From Botryobacter ruber (GTDB taxonomy: Bacteria; Bacteroidota; Bacteroidia; Cytophagales; Hymenobacteraceae), in the NCBI RefSeq assembly GCF_003347595.2, contig NZ_QCZK02000055.1, positions 186,001 to 250,000 of the forward strand: DNA of 64,000 nucleotides, given 5' to 3'. Every line of letters starts with the position of its first letter. The first letter of the stretch is position 1. Of this stretch, positions 1 to 7,645 are shown one piece after another. Position numbers and translations under genes: made by a program. The notes under the pieces are model-generated. The model had not been told where the DNA came from. It did no database searches and worked only from the letters and a program-made list of their open reading frames with translations.

Positions 1-1
1 G

Positions 2-517
2 TTTCCGGTTGGCCTTATCAGCACGACCATTTATGTGTACCTGAGCTTTAAGTATGACCTGATTGGCGAGGCCAGTGTTAATATTTACTACACCGTGTTG
101 AGTGTGTATGGCTGGTGGCTCTGGGCCAGAAAAGACAAGCGGGATCAGCCGGTGCTGCACATTAGTTCTTCCAACCTGAAGCAGTGGCTGTGGCACCTAT
201 CCTTTTTTGCAAGCTTGTACCTTATTATCTATTTCAGCCTGGTATACCTGCAAACCGCCTTTTACCCGGGCGTTATTCCCTGGGCCGATGCTTTTGCCAG
301 TGCCACGGCGTATACAGGCATGTGGCTGATGGCCAAAAAGAAAGTCGAAAGCTGGTACTGGTGGATTGCCACCAACATCACGTCCATCCCGCTTTATTTT
401 GTGAAGGGGCTGGTGTTTACCTCCGTGTTCTACCTGGTGCTGCTGCTGATGGCTTTTGCGGGGCTGGTAGAATGGAAGCGCCGGGCAAAGGAAGCGAAAA
501 TAATGGCTGAGGTCTAA
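2..517 (+). CDS. pnuC: PnuC-family vitamin transporter, 3' part
   Basis: This inner-membrane transporter takes up nicotinamide riboside or, in the PnuT branch, thiamine; the imported vitamin is then trapped by a kinase. The frame is open to the left edge, so the N-terminus lies outside the window, and the GTG at 35 is probably an internal valine. Several hydrophobic segments are visible. Family-type motifs are WLWARKD, WYWWIATNITSIPLYFVKG near the C-terminus, and a charged cytoplasmic tail. A NadR-like kinase follows 570 bases downstream, as expected for salvage. A TPP-riboswitched TonB receptor lies 2.9 kb away, so thiamine is a real alternative substrate; the sequence seen does not decide. 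Confidence 0.85.
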   Translation, partial: FPVGLISTTIYVYLSFKYDLIGEASVNIYYTVLSVYGWWLWARKDKRDQPVLHISSSNLKQWLWHLSFFASLYLIIYFSLVYLQTAFYPGVIPWADAFASATAYTGMWLMAKKKVESWYWWIATNITSIPLYFVKGLVFTSVFYLVLLLMAFAGLVEWKRRAKEAKIMAEV

Positions 518-733
518 GGCTTTGCTGCTGAGGTGGGTAAAGCGCCCGAAAGAAGCTGTAACAGCAGGTAAGATTAAATTTTTCTTAGCCGGTTTGCATT
601 TCCTGCTATCCTGATGCGGGTTGCTTACGTACATACTGATGGCTGCCTTGCCCATTACGGCACCCTTGCCAGCCAATGCCCGAGTACCAATACCGTGTTT
701 ACACTTTGTTCAACCCCCTAAACATGCACTAAG

Positions 734-910
734 ATGAAGCATCGTAAGATAGAATTGCCCGAAGAGTTGAAGTATGTTAACAGGTTAAAGTGGGGATATG
801 AGTCACCTGATGAAAGCCCTAAACAAATTTTTTACAGACAGTATGGAGATAAACGACCCAAAGAAGTAGAGGTGTACAACTTTTACGGCTACAACTTCTC
901 CGAAAACTGA
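734..910 (+). CDS. small hypothetical protein (58 aa)
   Basis: This ATG-started frame encodes 58 residues beginning MKHRKIELPEELKYVNRLKW and rich in Lys, Glu and Tyr, with no membrane segment. It lies between pnuC and the NadR-like gene and is followed 23 bases later by a strong terminator, which supports a real transcribed unit. I do not recognise a family. The ordinary amino-acid composition and clean placement favour a gene; the short length keeps confidence moderate. Confidence 0.5.
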   Translation: MKHRKIELPEELKYVNRLKWGYESPDESPKQIFYRQYGDKRPKEVEVYNFYGYNFSEN

Positions 911-933
911 GCCATTGAACAGACTCCCGTGAG

Positions 934-979
934 GGCTTAGAAACTGCAACAGCTGTTAAAGTTTCTAAGCCTTTTTTTA
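934..979 (+). terminator. intrinsic terminator
   Basis: A perfect 12-bp stem (GGCTTAGAAACT at 934-945 with its complement at 960-971) is followed by a run of seven T. It ends the pnuC/small-ORF transcript. Confidence 0.85.
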
Positions 980-1036
980 TTGCCTGTAGTGTAGGAGGAT
1001 TTTCGCTTCTTCACCCATAAAATACACGCTTTCCTT

Positions 1037-1044
1037 TATCTTTG
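1037..1044 (+). promoter_or_regulatory. Bacteroidota -7 box for the NadR-like gene
   Basis: TATCTTTG matches TAnnTTTG exactly. Transcription would start near 1049, which places the GTG at 1056 almost at the 5' end and supports the ATG at 1086 as the start codon. Confidence 0.65.
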
Positions 1045-1085
1045 GCAGTATTGCCGTGGCGCAGCTGCCGTATAAAAAGTATTTC

Positions 1086-1613
1086 ATGTTAAAAGTTTCG
1101 ATTACCGGGCCGGAATCTACGGGCAAGTCTACCTTGTCGGAGCGGCTGGCGCAGCATTACAATACCGTGTGGGTGCCGGAATATGCCCGCACCTATATTG
1201 GCAACCTGGGCAGCCACTACACCTTAGCCGACATCGAGGCGATTGCTGCCGGGCAGCTGGCCCTGGAGCAGCAACTGGAGCCGCAAGCCAACACGCTTTT
1301 GTTTGCCGATACCGATATGCTGGTGCTCCGGATCTGGAGCGAACATGCCTTTGGCCACTGCCCCAACTGGATTCAGGAAAAACTAAAGCAGCAAGAGTAT
1401 AACCTTTACCTGCTCATGGGCGTTGATTTGCCGTGGGAGCCGGACCCGCAACGGGAGCACCCGCACCTGCGGCAGTACTTTTACGATTGGTATAAAAGCG
1501 AGCTGCAGCAGCTGGGAGCACGCTATGTCGAAATTTCCGGGCTGCAGGATGCCCGCTTCGAGCTGGCCGTACAGCACGTAGAGGCGCTGCTGCACGAACA
1601 TCATTTACGCTAA
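1086..1613 (+). CDS. NadR-type ribosylnicotinamide kinase-like ATPase
   Basis: This P-loop kinase (175 aa) matches the kinase half of NadR, which phosphorylates nicotinamide riboside to NMN in the cytoplasm and so traps the vitamin. Visible are the Walker A motif GPESTGKSTL at about residues 7-16, EYARTYI after it, and FADTDMLVLRIW as a second conserved block. The adenylyltransferase domain of full NadR is absent. The ATG at 1086 is preferred over the upstream GTG at 1056 because of the -7 box at 1037. The mutarotase gene follows after 9 bases, so the two are probably co-transcribed. If the nearby PnuC protein carries thiamine, the substrate here could differ from nicotinamide riboside. Confidence 0.8.
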   Translation: MLKVSITGPESTGKSTLSERLAQHYNTVWVPEYARTYIGNLGSHYTLADIEAIAAGQLALEQQLEPQANTLLFADTDMLVLRIWSEHAFGHCPNWIQEKLKQQEYNLYLLMGVDLPWEPDPQREHPHLRQYFYDWYKSELQQLGARYVEISGLQDARFELAVQHVEALLHEHHLR

Positions 1614-1622
1614 CAGGAACCT

Positions 1623-2501
1623 ATGCTACACTTTATCCAAAACGACTTTTTAAAAATAGGCGTCGACACCAAAGGCGCCGAACTGCAACACCTCATTCTA
1701 AAACTGGATGCGCAACTGGAACTGCTCTGGCAGGGCGATCCTGCCATCTGGGCTGGCCAGGCGCCCAACCTGTTCCCGATAATAGGAGAACTCCCCGACG
1801 GGCAGTATACCTACGAGGGGCAAAGCTATCAGATGAAGCGCCACGGTTTTGCCCGCCTGCACGAGTTCCGGCTGGTGGAGGAGCACCACGACAAACTGGT
1901 GCTCGAACTGAAATACAACGACGACATACTGGCGCAGTACCCGTTCAGGTTCCGGCTGCTGGTTGCTTACAAGCTTATAGATAACAGGCTGGAGGTAAGC
2001 TATCTGGTAAACAGCGAAGACGACAAAGCAATTTACTTCTCGGTGGGCGCACATCCGGGCTTCAACGTGCCGCTGTACGCGGGGGAGCAGTACTCCGACT
2101 ATTACATCGAGTTTGAGCAGGAAGAAACGGCCAGGCGGTACCTGCTGAACGAGAAAGGACTGCTTTCCGGCGAAACAGAGCCGCTGCTGGAGCAGGAGCG
2201 CATCCTGCCGCTGCGCCACAGCTACTTCGATAAAGATGCCATTGTGCTCAAAAACCTGAAGTCGGAAAAGCTGGTGCTGGCGAGCAAGACAAATTCCATT
2301 CGCCTGGAAATAGCCTATCCCGGCTTTCCTTACCTGGGTATCTGGGCCAAGCCCGGTCCGTCGCCTTATGTGTGCATCGAGCCCTGGTGTGGCATTGCCA
2401 GCCGCGCAGGCGACACAGGAGCACTGGAAGAGAAAGAAGGCATTAACTCCCTGGGGCCGAAGCAGGCATTTGAGAGAACGTTCAGCATTACGGTTAAATA
2501 A
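1623..2501 (+). CDS. aldose 1-epimerase family protein (LacX-like)
   Basis: This 292-residue cytoplasmic protein belongs to the galactose mutarotase-like superfamily, whose members interconvert alpha and beta anomers of sugars or hexose phosphates. Visible family features are the N-terminal strand region with GAELQHLI, the segment WAGQAPNLFPIIGEL, the MKRHGFAR motif with the likely active-site His around residues 70-80, SVGAHPGFNVPL with a second His near 150, and CIEPWCG with a Glu near the C-terminus. Length is normal for the LacX/YeaD-like branch. It starts 9 bases after the NadR-like gene. The actual substrate cannot be read from sequence. Confidence 0.85.
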   Translation: MLHFIQNDFLKIGVDTKGAELQHLILKLDAQLELLWQGDPAIWAGQAPNLFPIIGELPDGQYTYEGQSYQMKRHGFARLHEFRLVEEHHDKLVLELKYNDDILAQYPFRFRLLVAYKLIDNRLEVSYLVNSEDDKAIYFSVGAHPGFNVPLYAGEQYSDYYIEFEQEETARRYLLNEKGLLSGETEPLLEQERILPLRHSYFDKDAIVLKNLKSEKLVLASKTNSIRLEIAYPGFPYLGIWAKPGPSPYVCIEPWCGIASRAGDTGALEEKEGINSLGPKQAFERTFSITVK

Positions 2502-2549
2502 AAGATTAGCCCGCGGCGGCTTTTGCACGCTCGTTTTTAACTGTTTTTA

Positions 2550-2583
2550 TTCTGCTGCCCCTGCCACCACAGCCTCTGCTGTT
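2550..2583 (+). repeat. R1 dispersed repeat, forward copy
   Basis: This copy contains the full core CTGCCACCACAGCCTCTGCT, preceded by TTCTGCTGCC. It lies 48 bases after the mutarotase stop and before its terminator. It is one of about twenty R1 copies in the window. Confidence 0.8.
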
Positions 2584-2625
2584 AAGCGACGAGCCAAGCC
2601 AAAACAGAACCGTACCTACACAAGA

Positions 2626-2660
2626 AAGCCCCGGTTGATTTGCATCAGCTGGGGCTTTTT
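2626..2660 (+). terminator. terminator after the mutarotase gene, possibly bidirectional
   Basis: A stem of AAGCCCC with GGGGCTT, extended by TTGAT/ATCAG, is followed by five T. On the other strand the same hairpin lies just past the stop of the convergent small gene at 2668, so it may serve both. Confidence 0.8.
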
Positions 2661-2667
2661 CTGTTCT

Positions 2668-2916
2668 TCATTGTAAAGACGGTTCCGGAAACTTGGGGAC
2701 CCTGATCTTTTTAATGTTATAATCTGGTTCAAAATCATTAATCGGTAATGATATTCCAGGTGGGAGGTCCAAATCCGGCAGGTCGTCACCAATTGGCTCT
2801 CCTCCGTCGTCGTCGTTGTCGGTAGACGGGGGAGTACCATATTTTTTATGTGGCGAGAATGCATAGAACGCCAGAATCGAAAGCAAAGCAAAGGTATAAA
2901 GTAAGCTGATCATCAT
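2668..2916 (-). CDS. small membrane-anchored acidic protein
   Basis: This protein of about 82 residues has one N-terminal hydrophobic segment (LLYTFALLSILAFYAF), then a short basic stretch, a very acidic linker (STDNDDDGGEP) and a Pro/Asp tail with DLDLPPGISLP. A GTG at 2919 could also start it, and a second ATG follows at 2913. A single membrane anchor with an acidic soluble tail is inferred; orientation and function are unknown. It converges with the mutarotase gene. The structured composition, distinct from random translation, supports a genuine gene. Confidence 0.65.
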   Translation of the reverse strand: MMISLLYTFALLSILAFYAFSPHKKYGTPPSTDNDDDGGEPIGDDLPDLDLPPGISLPINDFEPDYNIKKIRVPKFPEPSLQ

Positions 2917-2919
2917 CAC

Positions 2920-3223
2920 ATTTCTACTTAATCATATTACATCGTGTTAGTTGTCAGGTCTTTGTTGTACCCCTTTTGTAGAGGGGGGTGTAAGAGCTGT
3001 TTATTGTTTTCAACGTACTTTTGGGCTATGTGGTTTTTCTGTTTGCCCAAAAAATAATGCACTGTATTTAGATAGCATTCAGGCCTTGCACCAGCCTGTA
3101 AGGGAGTGGGATAAACAACCGTTACAGCAGCGGAATGTGGTGTAAATCATGTGTTTATTTATGGATTTTTTTATGATTTTGCCTGCTGGCTGCATTTCGT
3201 TCCCGGTAGTCTGAAAATAGGAT
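2920..3223. other. intergenic region upstream of the thiamine riboswitch
   Basis: These 300 bases hold no convincing gene. The frames here, including a 64-residue one at 2951-3145, lack a recognisable family or start signal. No repeat of the R1-R6 families is visible. The divergent promoters for the small acidic protein and the TonB receptor must lie at its two ends. Confidence 0.5.
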
Positions 3224-3231
3224 TAACTTTG
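3224..3231 (+). promoter_or_regulatory. -7 box of the thiamine receptor gene
   Basis: TAACTTTG fits TAnnTTTG. The predicted start point (about 3236) falls at the first base-paired position of the TPP riboswitch, which makes both calls stronger. Confidence 0.75.
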
Positions 3232-3237
3232 CAGTTG

Positions 3238-3316
3238 GTTTTAGGGGTGCCTTACAACAACGGGCTGAGATCATACCCATTGCACCTGATCCGGGTAATG
3301 CCGGCGAAGGGAAAAC
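3238..3316 (+). ncRNA. TPP riboswitch (THI element)
   Basis: The aptamer shows the hallmark blocks of the thiamine pyrophosphate riboswitch: GGGGTGCC at 3244, GGCTGAGA at about 3262, ACCC and CACCTGATCCGGGTAATGCC (3284-3303), then GGCGAAGGGA. The closing P1 helix is GTTTT (3238-3242) with AAAAC (3312-3316). It lies 75 bases before the TonB receptor start, so the receptor should be turned down when cellular TPP is high. Confidence 0.96.
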
Positions 3317-3333
3317 GAGGGAACAAAACGAAC

Positions 3334-3368
3334 GGACAGCTAGCCCCTGGCTTGTCTGGGTTTTATTT
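3334..3368 (+). promoter_or_regulatory. candidate expression platform of the TPP riboswitch
   Basis: Downstream of the aptamer a weak hairpin (GACA..AGCC with GGCT..GTC) is followed by GGGTTTTATTT. This could be a ligand-controlled terminator. The stem is interrupted, so the call is tentative. Confidence 0.4.
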
Positions 3369-3390
3369 AAATTATTACAATTCACTTTCC

Positions 3391-5871
3391 ATGAAAAATT
3401 TACTTATGGCAGTGGCACTTGTGCTGTTGCCGTTGCAATTGCTTGCCCAGCACACCATAAGCGGGCAGGTTACCGATGCGGCCACCGGCGAAGCCTTGCC
3501 GGGCGCCACCATTTTGTTAGAACATCCGGTTGACGCGACAGCGATGGAAGCTGACCGGTACGGAAACTATATGTTTGAGGATATGCCTGCCTTAACCTAC
3601 CAGCTTACGGCAAGCTTCCTGGGCTACGAAACCGTGAAAAAGCAGGTGGTGCTGACGAAAAGCACCGTGGTCGATTTTCAGCTGAAGTCTGCCAGTTTAA
3701 GTGCAGGAGAGGTTGTGGTGACAGCTACACGAGCCAACAAAAACACCGGCACCACCTATACCAACGTCAGCAGAGAAGAAATTGAAGCGCGTAACTTCGG
3801 CCAGGACCTGCCTTACCTGCTGGAGCAGACGCCTTCGGTGGTGGTTAACTCCGATGCCGGGGCCGGTGTCGGTTATACCGGCATCCGCATCCGGGGCTCC
3901 GACATTACCCGCATCAATGTTACCGTAAACGGCATCCCGGTAAACGATGCGGAGAGCCACGGTGTCTTTTTTGTGAACATGCCCGACTTTGCCTCTTCGG
4001 TGCAGGACATGCAGGTGCAGCGCGGGGTAGGAACATCTACCAACGGAGCCGGTGCTTTCGGAGCCAGCATCAACATACAAACCCAGCAGCTGCGCCGCGA
4101 AGCCTACGCCGAAACCGACCACACCTACGGCTCTTTTGATACCTGGAAGAACAACGTACGCTTTGGCACCGGCCTGATCAACGGTAAATTTGCCTTCGAT
4201 GGCCGCTTGTCGCGCATCACCTCCGATGGCTACATCGACCGCGCCTCCTCCGACCTGAAGTCGTTTTACTTTTCGGGGGGCTATTTCGGCGAGAAGACTA
4301 CCCTGAAGTTCGTAACGTTCTCGGGTCAGGAAAAGACCTACCAGGCCTGGTACGGCACGCCCGAAGCGCTGGTGTACGGCAATGCCGCTGACCTGCAGGC
4401 CTATATCGAGCGCAACTACATCGGGGGCAGCGACAGCCTGAACCTTGTTACCGCCGGCCGCCGCTATAACTACTACACCTACGACAACGAAACCGACAAT
4501 TACCAGCAGGACCACTACCAGCTGCACTTTGCACAGGAGCTGACTACAGCGCTCAACTTTTCCGGCGCCCTGCACTACACCTATGGCCACGGCTACTACG
4601 AGCAGTTCCGGGCAGAGGACGAGCTGGCAAGTTACGGTTTGCCTGATGTAGTGATCGGTTCTGAGACCATCACCACCACCGACCTGATCCGCCGCCGCTG
4701 GCTCGACAATGATTTTTATGGCGTAACCTATGCCTTACGCTACAACCCCAGCGCCCGCCTCGACGCAACGCTGGGAGGAGCCTGGAACAGGTACGACGGC
4801 AGGCACTTCGGCGAAATTATCTGGGCCCGCTATGCCTCCACCTCCAACATCCGCGACAGGTACTACGACAACAACGGGAACAAAACCGACTTTAACATCT
4901 TCGGAAAGGTTAGCTACGGCCTCACCGATAAACTGAATGTTTTCACGGACCTGCAGTTGCGTACCGTCGGTTACTCCTTCCTGGGGTACGATAACGACCT
5001 TTCCAACATCACGCAGGAGGCAGACTTCACGTTCTTTAACCCCAAAGCCGGTGTTACCTACAGCCTGAATGCCCTGAACCAGCTGTATGCTTCTTATGCC
5101 ATCGGGAACAGGGAACCGGTGCGGGAAGATTTTATCAGCTCCACCCCGAGCAGCCGCCCCAGCCATGAAACACTTCGAAACGTGGAAGCAGGCTACAGAG
5201 GCTCCCAGTCCCTTGGCAGCGTTGCCGGAAAAACACTGGTAGCACAAGTCGACCTGAATTACTTCTACATGAACTACAAAAACCAGCTGGTACTGACGGG
5301 GCAGATAAACGATGTGGGCGCCTACATCCGGACCAACATCGATAAAAGTTACCGACAGGGCGTAGAGCTGGCCGGTGCGCTGAAAGTGGGTTCCTTTACC
5401 ACCTTAAGCTCCAATATTGCCTACAGCCAGAATAAGATTAACAACTTCAGCGAGTTTATCGACAATTACGATTCCGGAGAGCAGCAACGCAACACCTATC
5501 ATAAAACAGACATCGCCTTTTCGCCCGATTGGGTAACGGCCAGTCAGCTGGAGGTAGAGGTGCTGAAGGGCCTGCGTGGCGCCTTCCTCTTCAAAACCGT
5601 GAGCAAGCAGTACCTGGACAATACCTCCAACGAAAGCCGCATAATTCCGGGCTACCAGGTAGGCGACCTGCGCCTGCGCTACAATGTTGGCTTCGGGAAG
5701 GTGCTGAAAGAGCTGGAGCTGGGGCTGCAGATAAACAATCTGTTTAACGAGCGCTATGCCGCCAATGGCTATACCTTCAGCTACATTTATGGAGCGCAGC
5801 AAACAACCGAGAATTTCTACTACCCGCAGGCAACGCGCAACTTCCTGCTGTCGGTGGGGCTGAAGTTTTAA
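3391..5871 (+). CDS. TonB-dependent receptor, probable thiamine uptake
   Basis: This outer-membrane active transporter is predicted to import thiamine or its phosphates using TonB energy. The ATG at 3391 begins a signal peptide ending near LLAQH. It is followed by a CarboxypepD_reg-like beta-sandwich (about residues 22-100, HTISGQVTDAATGEALPGA), a plug domain (GYTGIRIRGSDITRINVTVN, then GAGAFGASINIQT), and a long beta-barrel ending in the aromatic signature FLLSVGLKF. The 826-residue length is normal. The upstream in-frame extension to 3151 runs through the riboswitch and is rejected. Substrate is inferred from the TPP riboswitch, not from the protein itself. Confidence 0.93.
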   Translation: MKNLLMAVALVLLPLQLLAQHTISGQVTDAATGEALPGATILLEHPVDATAMEADRYGNYMFEDMPALTYQLTASFLGYETVKKQVVLTKSTVVDFQLKSASLSAGEVVVTATRANKNTGTTYTNVSREEIEARNFGQDLPYLLEQTPSVVVNSDAGAGVGYTGIRIRGSDITRINVTVNGIPVNDAESHGVFFVNMPDFASSVQDMQVQRGVGTSTNGAGAFGASINIQTQQLRREAYAETDHTYGSFDTWKNNVRFGTGLINGKFAFDGRLSRITSDGYIDRASSDLKSFYFSGGYFGEKTTLKFVTFSGQEKTYQAWYGTPEALVYGNAADLQAYIERNYIGGSDSLNLVTAGRRYNYYTYDNETDNYQQDHYQLHFAQELTTALNFSGALHYTYGHGYYEQFRAEDELASYGLPDVVIGSETITTTDLIRRRWLDNDFYGVTYALRYNPSARLDATLGGAWNRYDGRHFGEIIWARYASTSNIRDRYYDNNGNKTDFNIFGKVSYGLTDKLNVFTDLQLRTVGYSFLGYDNDLSNITQEADFTFFNPKAGVTYSLNALNQLYASYAIGNREPVREDFISSTPSSRPSHETLRNVEAGYRGSQSLGSVAGKTLVAQVDLNYFYMNYKNQLVLTGQINDVGAYIRTNIDKSYRQGVELAGALKVGSFTTLSSNIAYSQNKINNFSEFIDNYDSGEQQRNTYHKTDIAFSPDWVTASQLEVEVLKGLRGAFLFKTVSKQYLDNTSNESRIIPGYQVGDLRLRYNVGFGKVLKELELGLQINNLFNERYAANGYTFSYIYGAQQTTENFYYPQATRNFLLSVGLKF

Positions 5872-5892
5872 CTTCCCAAGCTGCTACAGAAG

Positions 5893-5924
5893 AGCCTCAT
5901 CAGCAAGCTGATGGGGCTTTTTTT
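5893..5924 (+). terminator. intrinsic terminator of the TonB receptor gene
   Basis: AGCCTCATCAGC pairs with GCTGATGGGGCT (one G-T pair) around a two-base loop and is followed by seven T. Confidence 0.85.
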
Positions 5925-6024
5925 ATGGGCTTTTGCCAAAATTGCTGTTTCGTCTTTTGCTGCTTTTATGCCGTATTACGTACTGCTAAAGAAAGGCAAA
6001 CCTCAACAACAAACAAGCAAACCC

Positions 6025-7203
6025 ATGGCCTACGAATCTTCAGACGCACCGGACTACTACAACATCGACGAACTGCTCAACAGCGAACACAAGCTCATCC
6101 GCCAGACCATGCGCGACTTTGTGAAGCGCGAAATTTCGCCTTACATCGAAGAGTGGGCACAGCAGGCGCACTTCCCGTCGGAGATCGTAAAGAAGTTTGG
6201 CGAAGTTGGCGCTTTTGGTCCGACCATCCCCACCGAATATGGTGGCGGCGGGCTCGACTACATTTCGTACGGGCTGATCATGCAGGAAATAGAACGGGGC
6301 GATTCCGGCATGCGCTCCACGGCATCGGTGCAGGGTTCGCTGGTGATGTTCCCGATTTACGAATACGGCTCCGAAGAGCAGCGCGAGAAATTTCTGCCCA
6401 AGCTGGCAAGCGGGGAGTGGCTGGGCTGCTTCGGCCTGACCGAACCCGATTATGGCTCCAACCCCGCCGGCATGGTGACCAACATCAAAGACAAAGGCGA
6501 CCACTACCTGCTGAACGGCGCCAAAATGTGGATTTCCAATGCACCGGAGGCGCAGGTGGCGGTGGTGTGGGCCAAAAACGAGGAAGGCCGCATCAAAGGT
6601 TTAATCGTGGAACGTGGCATGGAAGGCTTCACGACGCCGGTTATCCACAACAAGTGGAGCCTGCGGGCCAGCAGCACCGGCGAACTGGTATTCGACAATG
6701 TGAAAGTGCCGAAAGAAAACCTGTTTCCGAACGTAGAGGGCCTGCGCGGTCCCCTGGGCTGCCTCGACTCCGCCCGCTACGGCATTGCCTGGGGAGCGAT
6801 AGGCGCCGCCATCGACTGCTACGAAACCGCCCGGAAATATGCAGCAGAACGCATCCAGTTCGATAAGCCGATAGCAGCCTTTCAGCTCAGCCAGAAAAAA
6901 CTGGCCGAAATGCTGACCGAAATTACCAAAGCACAGCTGCTGGCCTGGCGGCTGGGCACCCTGAAAAACGAGGGCGAGGCCACCACGCAGCAAATTTCCA
7001 TGGCCAAACGAAACAACGTGGAAATGGCCCTGAAAATAGCCCGGGAGGCACGGCAATTACTAGGCGGCATGGGCATCACCGGCGATTACCCCATCATGCG
7101 CCACATGATGAACCTGGAGTCGGTCATCACCTACGAAGGCACCCACGAAATCCACCTGCTCATTACCGGTTCCGACATTACGGGTATTCAAGCGTTTAAG
7201 TAA
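6025..7203 (+). CDS. glutaryl-CoA dehydrogenase-like acyl-CoA dehydrogenase
   Basis: This FAD enzyme (392 aa) oxidises an acyl-CoA and passes electrons to ETF. It resembles glutaryl-CoA dehydrogenase (lysine/tryptophan degradation) more than short-chain enzymes: DSGMRSTASVQGSLVM keeps the Arg and Ser that bind the glutaryl carboxylate, CFGLTEPDYGSNP is the FAD loop, and YEGTHEIHLLITGSDITG holds the catalytic Glu near the C-terminus. The start at 6025 is chosen because the upstream in-frame extension begins inside the previous gene's terminator. It stands alone; no ETF or crotonase gene is adjacent, so the pathway is inferred from the family. Confidence 0.88.
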   Translation: MAYESSDAPDYYNIDELLNSEHKLIRQTMRDFVKREISPYIEEWAQQAHFPSEIVKKFGEVGAFGPTIPTEYGGGGLDYISYGLIMQEIERGDSGMRSTASVQGSLVMFPIYEYGSEEQREKFLPKLASGEWLGCFGLTEPDYGSNPAGMVTNIKDKGDHYLLNGAKMWISNAPEAQVAVVWAKNEEGRIKGLIVERGMEGFTTPVIHNKWSLRASSTGELVFDNVKVPKENLFPNVEGLRGPLGCLDSARYGIAWGAIGAAIDCYETARKYAAERIQFDKPIAAFQLSQKKLAEMLTEITKAQLLAWRLGTLKNEGEATTQQISMAKRNNVEMALKIAREARQLLGGMGITGDYPIMRHMMNLESVITYEGTHEIHLLITGSDITGIQAFK

Positions 7204-7218
7204 AGCGGTTTATGGGAG

Positions 7219-7250
7219 GAGCTAAGGCAATGGTGGCTGCTGTAGCAAAA
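7219..7250 (-). repeat. R1 dispersed repeat, reverse copy (divergent)
   Basis: On the plus strand it reads GGCAATGGTGGCTGCTG inside this span. It is the CCATTGCC variant of R1 and lies 16 bases after the acyl-CoA dehydrogenase stop. Confidence 0.6.
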
Positions 7251-7320
7251 CGATTTGCAGTCTAAAGTAGCGGTTCAACAGTAGTAGTTGGGCAGGAAGT
7301 GTGGTAACTTCACCAGGGCG

Positions 7321-7383
7321 TGCCGGCGAGCTGCGCAAGCCGTCAGGCTCTCGCGGCTCGCTCTCCGGCAGAAAAAGCCGGAG
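7321..7383 (+). promoter_or_regulatory. GC-rich element with two competing hairpins
   Basis: TGCCGGCGAGC (7321-7331) can pair with GCTCTCCGGCA (7360-7370), while CTCCGGC (7363-7369) can instead pair with GCCGGAG (7377-7383). The two stems exclude each other. It is not followed by a T run. Function is unknown; it may be structural RNA or a decayed repeat. Confidence 0.35.
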
Positions 7384-7418
7384 GAGCTCAAACAACCGCT
7401 CCATCCTTCACGCAAAAG

Positions 7419-7450
7419 TTCACTGCACCTGCCACCACAGCCACTGCTGA
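7419..7450 (+). repeat. R1 dispersed repeat, forward copy
   Basis: It contains CTGCCACCACAGCCACTGCT, one change from the core. With the reverse copy at 7219 it forms a distant inverted pair. Confidence 0.8.
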
Positions 7451-7472
7451 AGCAGATGGAATCCCATATCTT

Positions 7473-7509
7473 TACTGCATCTGTCACCACCACTGCTATT
7501 TTTGTTGCT
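7473..7509 (+). repeat. R1 dispersed repeat, shortened forward copy
   Basis: CTGTCACCACCACTGCT lacks a few bases of the middle of the core and is followed by a T-rich tail, as in several other copies. It is a direct repeat of the copy at 7419. Confidence 0.5.
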
Positions 7510-7645
7510 TTTGCTAATATGATTAGATAAATGGTGAGTTTGTGTAAAAAAGTTAGCAAAATTGAGTAACTTCGTAGGCAGAATTGGAGCCAATCTGACG
7601 CTGAAACTGTTATAGGAGCAGCTGATTTTAACGCATAAGATTACC

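Larger units (their letters stand above)
7204..7645. other. repeat-rich spacer before ruvB
   Basis: This 442-base spacer has no supportable gene, although several frames are open. It holds three R1 copies (one reverse, two forward) and a GC-rich stretch at 7321-7383 that can fold into two mutually exclusive hairpins. A near-consensus -7 box (TAACTTCG, about 7568) may drive ruvB. Confidence 0.6.

Noticed and set aside
3151-3390. 80-residue N-terminal extension of the TonB receptor frame
   Set aside because: It runs through the promoter and the TPP riboswitch; the signal peptide begins at 3391.
5911-6024. Upstream start of the acyl-CoA dehydrogenase frame
   Set aside because: It begins inside the terminator hairpin of the preceding gene and adds no family sequence.
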